Translations under genes and position numbers: made by a program
Notes under the pieces: model-generated
Told to the model about the DNA's origin: nothing
Databases searched by the model: none
What the model saw: only the letters and a program-made list of their open reading frames with translations
In this document: positions 6,373 through 11,035 of the stretch, one piece after another
Numbering within the stretch: position 1 is the first letter of the stretch
Layout: each line of letters opens with the position of its first letter
From: Willaertia magna
Lineage: Eukaryota > Heterolobosea > Eutetramitea > Acrasida > Naegleriidae
Direction: 5' to 3'
Length of the DNA: 11,035 nucleotides
Assembly (NCBI GenBank): GCA_902984215.1
Contig: CADWAF010000317.1
Coordinates: 1 to 11,035, forward strand

Positions 6373-8735
6373 ATGTCGGAATTAGGGAAATATAGCATTG
6401 CAGAAAGAAGAAAGTATAAGGCTTGTAGTAATTGTCATTCGGAAAGTGATTGTCAATTAAATTTATTATATTTAAATAAGAAGACACCAATAATAGATAA
6501 TTTTTTATTAAATAATTTATTAAAATCTGTAATTGTACATTTCGGAAAGAAAGAAGATGATAAAATAATGATATTAGAACTTTATTTAAATAATAATGAA
6601 ATCACTTTATCCAATACACAACTAAATTATGACCTTATACTTCACCCAAAAATCTTTTCCTATTTTAACATAACAAACAGTTCAGAAATTATTCAAATAG
6701 AACCAATAACAAATTATAAAGCCTTATCATCTTCTTTTCTTATTGAAAATAATATTATTATTTCAATAGAATTTATAGAAAATACAACTAGTTGGATTGA
6801 AATGAATAAATTTTTTGAACAAGTTGAAATTTCTAGTAAAAAGAGTTTATTTAAAAAGAATAAAAATTTAATTGAAAAGTTATTAAAAAGTAAATTAAAA
6901 GGAAAATATTTAATGAATAATCAAATTATTTTTATTAAGATTATGGGATTTATTTGTGAAATAAAAATAAATTTAATTAATTTAAATACAAATGAATTTA
7001 TTAATGATAGTTATATTATTTTAGATGATAGTATGAATATTCAATTATTTAATAATAAATTATTAAAAAAAGAAAATAAAGAAAATAATAAATTAATTAA
7101 AGAAAGAACAAATAATTTTATAGAAAGAATAATTAAGAATGAAATTGGAGGAATAGAAGAACAATTAATTGAAATTGCTAAACTATTAGATATTACATTT
7201 TATCAATCAAATACTTCGCATTTACCTAGAACAATTTTAATTTGGGGACTTCAAGGTAATGGTAAATCATCTTTATTAAATATTATTTCAGAAGAGTATA
7301 GAGATAGAGGTGTAATTATTAGAAAAACAACAGGTACATCATTTGATAGTGAAGTATTTAATTTAAATAGTATAAATAATAATTGTTTATTAATTTGTGT
7401 AGATAATATTGATGCAATGGGTAATTCTTTATCTAATTTATTATGTCAATTACAGAAAGTAAATAGTAGTGATTTAAAATGTATGGTTTTAGCTGTTTGT
7501 AATCAAAATATTGAAGAGATGGATGAATCTATTAGAAAAAGTGGTCATTTTGAAAGAGATATTTATATTCCAATACCTTCAGCGTTAGAGACAAAGAAAC
7601 AAGTATTAGACATTCATTTAAAGAAACAATTTATTGGATTGGAAGATAATGTTAGAAATAATTTAATTGAATCTTTAGTTAGATTTACATCTGGTTTTGT
7701 TGGTAAAGATATTCAAAGATTATGTAGAATGGCAAAATATCATCATTCATGTTTAAGTAATGGTGATATGATAAGTTGGAAAGATTTTGAGTATGCTTTA
7801 AGAGTTGTGAAACCTAGTCAACTGTACACTGAGAAATTGTTCAATGTATTGAAACCAAATAATCAAGATAAAATTAGAGAATTTGAAGAGATGGGAGGTT
7901 ATGAACAGATTAAGAAGAGATGTAAGGAGTTATTGTATTGGCCATTAGAATTTCCAGAATCCTTTGAAAAGCATGGGTTACCTTCGTGTAGTGGTATTCT
8001 TTTATTTGGTCCTTCTGGATGTGGGAAAAGTTTACTTGTTAAATCTTTAGCGGCTTTAGGAAAGATGAATTATATTTCAATTAAGTGGTAAGTAAAATAT
8101 TTTAAATATGTATTTATTCAGTTCAATAATATATCAGTCCAGAGATGTTCAGTAAATATATTGGAGAGACTGAAATGCTCATTCGTCACATATTTAAAAG
8201 AGCAAGGCAATTAGCTCCTTGTGTTTTAGTGTTTGATGAAATTGATGCCTTAGCTCCTAGAAGAGAATTACAAGAAAATTCATCTGTTACTGATAGCGGT
8301 TCTTCAGCAAGGGCTCTTTCACAATTATTAAATGAAATGGATGGTATTCAAAGTAGAAAACAGGTATTTATAATTGGATGCACTAATAGAATTAATCTAA
8401 TAGATCAAGCCTTATTGAGACCTGGAAGATTAGATCAAATAATTAAAATGGAATATCCCACACAAAGCGACATGTTAGATATATTAAAAGTTTATAAGGG
8501 TAAGTATTTATCTTTTGGTTTATTTCTAATTTTAATAAAATCAGGGAGAATGCCATTTAGTGAGAATATTGAGCTAGCTTATTTATTAAGTTTGATTAAG
8601 GACCTTAAGTGGACAGGGGCTGATATCTATGCATGGTGTAGAGAGGCAGCACTAGAGGTTTTAAGAGAAGATATAAACAAATCTATCATTGAGATAAAAC
8701 ATTTTGAAAGTGCATTAAACAGGTTAATAAGGTGA
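6373..8735 (+). CDS. AFG2/SPATA5-like type II (double) AAA ATPase
   Basis: Exons 6373-8087, 8138-8499 and 8545-8735 join through 50- and 45-nt GTAAGT...TCAG introns to give 755 residues. AFG2-class ATPases release maturation factors from pre-60S ribosomal particles; yeast Afg2 is of similar size. D1 has Walker A GLQGNGKS (292-299) but a weakened Walker B, LLICVDNIDA (D344-N345, Asn for the catalytic Glu), and His392 where the second Arg of the RxGRF finger is expected. D2 looks fully active: Walker A GPSGCGKS (546-553), pore loop SKYIG (~577-581), Walker B VFDEIDA (D605/E606), sensor TN (654-655) and LLRPGRLD (665-671). The first intron splits Cys572 of KCPEMF, just before the pore loop. The end (MPFSENIEL, WTGADIYAWCREAALEVL) matches the D2 lid of SPATA5 and SPATA5L1. 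The N-terminal ~250 residues are Lys/Asn/Ile-rich, poorly conserved, and contain CSNCHSESDC (a possible metal-binding cysteine pair). A Cdc48, NVL or Pex1/6 relative is less likely. Confidence 0.85.
8500..8544 (+). other. 45-nt intron, multiple of three with no in-frame stop
   Basis: GTAAGT...ATCAG joins K-V-Y-K-G to R-M-P-F in the D2 lid of the AAA gene. Its length is divisible by three and it reads through as 15 hydrophobic residues (GKYLSFGLFLILIKS), so retention would not shift or end the frame. Splicing is favoured because the ends match the other introns and the joined sequence matches the family. TTCTAAT near the middle is a plausible branch site. Confidence 0.75.
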
Positions 8736-8760
8736 TTTAAATTACAATTATTTACAAAGT

Positions 8761-10374
8761 TTATCTTCTCTTTTGTTTTGGTTTCTTACCACCTATTTTT
8801 CTTGCTCTCTGTATCAATTCCTCTCTGGTAAATGGTCTATCTTCCTCTTCATCATCCTCTTCATCTGAATTACCCTCAGTTGAAGTTGAAGGAGGTTCAA
8901 TGGAAAGAGTGTTCGAAATTCCTACAGGGTTTTTAGGTCCAATTTCTTCAAGGGTTGCCAAGTCTCCCTTAGTACCAAAGTAAGTTTGTATTAATTCATT
9001 CGTTTTTTGTTCAATTAACCCCAAATAAATCATCATATTTGATTCAGTGACACCACTTGTTCCTAACATTTCAGAAACTGATGTGGCGTCGCATTCCAAG
9101 GTTGTAAATATTTTCTCAATGCCTTTGGCTATTACATCAATAGTTTTAAGAGAGTTTTCATATTTCTTTTGATACAATTCAGTTTTCATATTGGTTTCGT
9201 TAATTTTGTCTTGGATATCAGCTAGTACCTTTTTTCGTTGAGATTCAGAGTTGATACCTTCTCCCTTAAATTTCTTAATTTCTTCCTCCAATTCTGCTAT
9301 TTGTTCCTCTAATTTTTCAACTTCGCTATTAAGCTCATTTACGTAGGTGAACAAAGAGAAGTTTTGGTCTTCAGACTGGGAGAATTCCTCAATCAGAACA
9401 TCAATATTTTTTCCAGTCGCAAGCTCAATTTTTTCGAATTTGTCTTCGTATTGTTTTCTCTTTTCAGTCATGTCATATTGTTTAGCTTTTTGGCCTGCTA
9501 AATTCCAGTTTGTTTTGGTTAATTTCTTTCTATCTGTGTCTGTTGCTTCTTGCAATTCTCTTTCTCTTCTTTCTTTTTCTCTTTGCTGCAGTTTTTCTGT
9601 TACCCTTTCTGCTTCTTTCAACAGTCCATCCAATTGTTCTCTTTCTATTTCTATCTTTAACATTTCATCTTGGTGCTTAGACTTTATGCTCTTTAGTTCT
9701 TCAACAGCTTGTCCTCTTTCTTCGTGGGCAGAGTTTGACAACTCAATTATTTTAGCCATTTCTTTCTTTTTTTCTTGAAGTTCTTTTTCCATCTTTTTGT
9801 AGATACTGTCAAAAACAACTCTTTCTCTTCTGAGATTTTCAATTTGATCTCTTAGTCCCTTGTTTTGGGTAAGTGCCTCATTAAATTTAACGAGTGCCTT
9901 ATCAAGTCTATTCTCTAAGACTTTTATCTGTTTTTCTATCATTTTATTGTTTTCTTCAGAAACCTTTACCCCTGATCTTTCTACTCTGGCCTCCTCAATC
10001 CTGTTGGTAACATCGGAATAGTGATCTTGTAAAATCTTTACCTTTTCTTTCTCTTTTTCAATTTTAATTGTTAATCCATAAACAGTATCGCTTAATTTAT
10101 TTATCTTATTTCCTATTGAAACACTTTCATTCATATTTATGTTTCTAGTGAGGTTGGCTATTGTTTCTCTTAATAAATCATTATCCTTTCTTAATTTTTC
10201 GAATGCATATCTTTGCTTTGTGCCAGCCATATCTATGTGGTTTTTGAGTTTCTTTGTTCCTTTATCGGAAAGCATTACATTCTTCTTAAGTTGTTGCTTC
10301 TTTTCCTCGGTAGTTTCTCCATCATCGTCCTGGCGAGTTAAAGTTTCAGATGAGGCAGTTCCTGATAGTGTCAT
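8761..10374 (-). CDS. ODA1: Outer dynein arm docking complex coiled-coil protein (ODA1/CCDC63/CCDC114 family)
   Basis: This single-exon gene of 537 residues is close in length to Chlamydomonas ODA1 (DCC2) and human CCDC63. The family sits on axonemal doublet microtubules and docks outer dynein arms, so the protein acts in flagella. Long heptad-rich coiled coils run from ~35 to ~410. Family-like blocks are IKVLENRLDKALVKFNEAL with LRDQIENLRRERVVFDSIYKKM (~147-193), the FSLFTYVNELNSEVEKLEEQ block (~337-356), and a C-terminal globular-like stretch with GIEKIFTTLECD and TESNMMIYLGLIEQKTNELI. The tail has an acidic run (NSDEEDDEEED) followed by a basic end (GGKKPKQKRR). The start ATG has an A-rich context. 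An out-of-frame ATG inside the GGCGCC element just upstream suggests that transcription begins downstream of it. It implies that the organism builds motile flagella. The gene ends 25 nt from the AAA gene. Confidence 0.88.
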   Translation of the reverse strand: MTLSGTASSETLTRQDDDGETTEEKKQQLKKNVMLSDKGTKKLKNHIDMAGTKQRYAFEKLRKDNDLLRETIANLTRNINMNESVSIGNKINKLSDTVYGLTIKIEKEKEKVKILQDHYSDVTNRIEEARVERSGVKVSEENNKMIEKQIKVLENRLDKALVKFNEALTQNKGLRDQIENLRRERVVFDSIYKKMEKELQEKKKEMAKIIELSNSAHEERGQAVEELKSIKSKHQDEMLKIEIEREQLDGLLKEAERVTEKLQQREKERRERELQEATDTDRKKLTKTNWNLAGQKAKQYDMTEKRKQYEDKFEKIELATGKNIDVLIEEFSQSEDQNFSLFTYVNELNSEVEKLEEQIAELEEEIKKFKGEGINSESQRKKVLADIQDKINETNMKTELYQKKYENSLKTIDVIAKGIEKIFTTLECDATSVSEMLGTSGVTESNMMIYLGLIEQKTNELIQTYFGTKGDLATLEEIGPKNPVGISNTLSIEPPSTSTEGNSDEEDDEEEDRPFTREELIQRARKIGGKKPKQKRR

Positions 10375-10479
10375 TTTTATTGTTTGTTAATTGTAGATAT
10401 CTTCTTGGCGCCATTCTTAAAAAATTAAACAATCGATATTAGGTTTTGTTAAGGATTGTTGTTTATTGATTACTTACAA
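10375..10479 (-). promoter_or_regulatory. Spacer between the Hint/Vint gene and ODA1
   Basis: These 105 nt lie between two genes on the same strand. They must carry the 3' end of the Hint/Vint transcript and the promoter of ODA1. Apart from the GGCGCC element the spacer is AT-rich. No clear poly(A) signal hexamer was identified. Confidence 0.4.
10405..10413 (-). promoter_or_regulatory. TGGCGCCAA element upstream of ODA1
   Basis: On the minus strand this reads TGGCGCCAA, 31 nt before the ODA1 start codon. It is the same 9-mer as in the MCU/AAA promoter. Its GGCGCC core is unusual in this AT-rich spacer. It overlaps an out-of-frame ATG (ATGGCGCC), which would be a poor leader feature and fits a position at or before the transcription start. 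Confidence 0.4.
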
Positions 10480-11035
10480 TTAAAGTTGAACAGTACTACA
10501 AATCAAACCAGTGCTTGGATCTCTAGAAAGGGTGTACTGTTCCATTTCTACGTAACCGTCAAGCCATCCCTTCATATTCTTTAAATCTTTAATTACTTTA
10601 TCAGTTCCATAGTATTGGTGAGTGATTACATTGTTGTCTGTAAATCCGTGTGCTAATGTAACACATTCAATTCCATTAATGTTTACAACATGCCCTTCAT
10701 CTAACACTAAATTGTAGACATATCCGCAATTTACATCAATTGTAGGCTTAATGTCAATTGGGAACTTCCATTCACCATTAATTCTAACTGGATGCCATGG
10801 AGTGATTTTCATACCATTCAAATCTACCAATTTTACAATTTCGCTTGTTGTTTTAGACTTGATTACACACAAAACAGTAGCGTCTTTTGATCCATTCAAA
10901 TTCTTTACCTTATCCCCTTTTCTAAGGTCACAAACCTTCTTTAATAATCCGTCAGCCATTAAAATTGTAGACTCTCCATCGAAACAACTACCTCCTGCAT
11001 CATAATAGCTACTCATACTAACAGGGGCAGAATAT
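10480..11035 (-). CDS. C-terminal Hint/Vint domain of a larger protein (partial at 5' edge)
   Basis: The frame is open from the window edge to a TAA at 10482-10480, showing about 184 residues. The ATG at 11016 is internal, because codons for YSAPVS precede it without a stop. The Hint (hedgehog/intein) fold is visible. GGSCFDGES starts it with the nucleophilic Cys (residue 11 counted from that internal Met), followed by the DLRKGDKV strand. The block-B T-x-x-H motif follows as TPWH (T72/H75). A Vint-type part follows: YVYNLVLDEGHVVNINGIECVTLAHGF, then THQYYGTDKVIKDLKNMKGW and an end with RDPSTGL. In known proteins this combination follows a von Willebrand A domain, sometimes with a U-box, in protists and fungi; that N-terminal part would lie outside the window. 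Hint domains can self-cleave through the Cys; activity here is inferred from the retained residues. Confidence 0.85.
   Translation of the reverse strand, partial: YSAPVSMSSYYDAGGSCFDGESTILMADGLLKKVCDLRKGDKVKNLNGSKDATVLCVIKSKTTSEIVKLVDLNGMKITPWHPVRINGEWKFPIDIKPTIDVNCGYVYNLVLDEGHVVNINGIECVTLAHGFTDNNVITHQYYGTDKVIKDLKNMKGWLDGYVEMEQYTLSRDPSTGLICSTVQL

Noticed and set aside
8113..8121. Earlier intron acceptor at TTATTCAG in the AAA gene
   Set aside because: Its use leads to a TAA in frame within about a dozen codons, whereas the AG at 8137 restores the conserved sequence.
8500..8544. 15 extra residues as true coding sequence in the AAA protein
   Set aside because: The ends match the intron consensus exactly, and removal restores the family's continuous LKVYKGRMPF-type sequence. 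Retention is kept only as a possible isoform.
8145..8735. Separate single-domain AAA gene starting at 8145
   Set aside because: It lacks Walker A. Splicing across 8088-8137 joins it to the Walker A half in the exact family order (KCPEMFSKYIGETE).
10139..10390. Open frames opposite the coiled-coil, MCU, Zn2Cys6 and AAA genes (also 1001-1246, 1137-1334, 1484-1672, 3565-3747, 4440-4634, 5685-5888, 6278-6490, 9347-9778, 10751-11005)
   Set aside because: These are shadows: low-complexity, Ser/Leu/Phe-biased translations of the antisense or shifted frames of well supported genes.
1..11035. Bacterial or phage segment with operons
   Set aside because: There are consistent GT-AG introns, a TACTAAC branch point, A-rich start contexts without Shine-Dalgarno sites, and eukaryote-only proteins (MCU, ODA1).
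1..11035. Dictyostelid origin suggested by Asn-rich tracts and a possible CudA-like protein
   Set aside because: An outer dynein arm docking protein implies flagella, which dictyostelids lack. A heterolobosean amoeboflagellate fits better.
1..11035. CRISPR arrays, insertion sequences, retroelements or viral genes
   Set aside because: No spaced direct repeats, terminal repeats, transposase, reverse transcriptase or capsid-like frames are seen.

Overview
This is an AT-rich nuclear segment from a unicellular eukaryote. Short GT-AG introns of 40-77 nt interrupt several genes, one with a textbook TACTAAC branch point, and genes alternate strands with very short spacers. TAA and TGA both act as stops, and the coding regions read cleanly in the standard code. 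The gene set combines a flagellar outer-dynein-arm docking protein, a mitochondrial calcium uniporter, a Hint/Vint protein and a Zn2Cys6 factor. Together with Asn/Ser-rich tracts, this fits a flagellate-forming amoeba, most likely a heterolobosean such as Naegleria or a relative. That assignment is inference from gene content, not a database match.

Layout: 1-318 (+) is the 3' end of an unrecognised gene. 352-2390 (-) is a four-exon, Ser/Asn/Pro-rich protein that looks like a transcription regulator. 2531-2938 (+) is a small one-membrane-segment protein. 2939-3268 is the longest non-coding stretch and holds several repeat and palindrome motifs. 3269-5172 (+) is a two-exon Zn(II)2Cys6 regulator with a PAS-like C-terminus, resembling fungal ERT1/AcuK. 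5255-6234 (-) is the mitochondrial calcium uniporter MCU, with a presequence on its own first exon. 6373-8735 (+) is a three-exon AFG2/SPATA5-like double AAA ATPase. 8761-10374 (-) is the ODA1/CCDC63/CCDC114-type outer dynein arm docking coiled-coil protein. 10480-11035 (-) is the C-terminal Hint/Vint part of a gene that continues past the window edge.

The genes do not form an obvious pathway, and there is no operon or mobile element. Two divergent pairs share spacers of about 140 nt. Three convergent pairs end only 25-82 nt apart, so their 3' UTRs probably overlap. A GGCGCC palindrome, striking in such AT-rich DNA, lies in the MCU/AAA shared promoter and again just upstream of the ODA1 gene. 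No wholly new system was found. The most notable items are the fungal-style Zn2Cys6-PAS regulator with its structured leader, the unassigned beta-rich regulator, the shared GGCGCC promoter element, and a stop-free 45-nt intron in the AAA gene.
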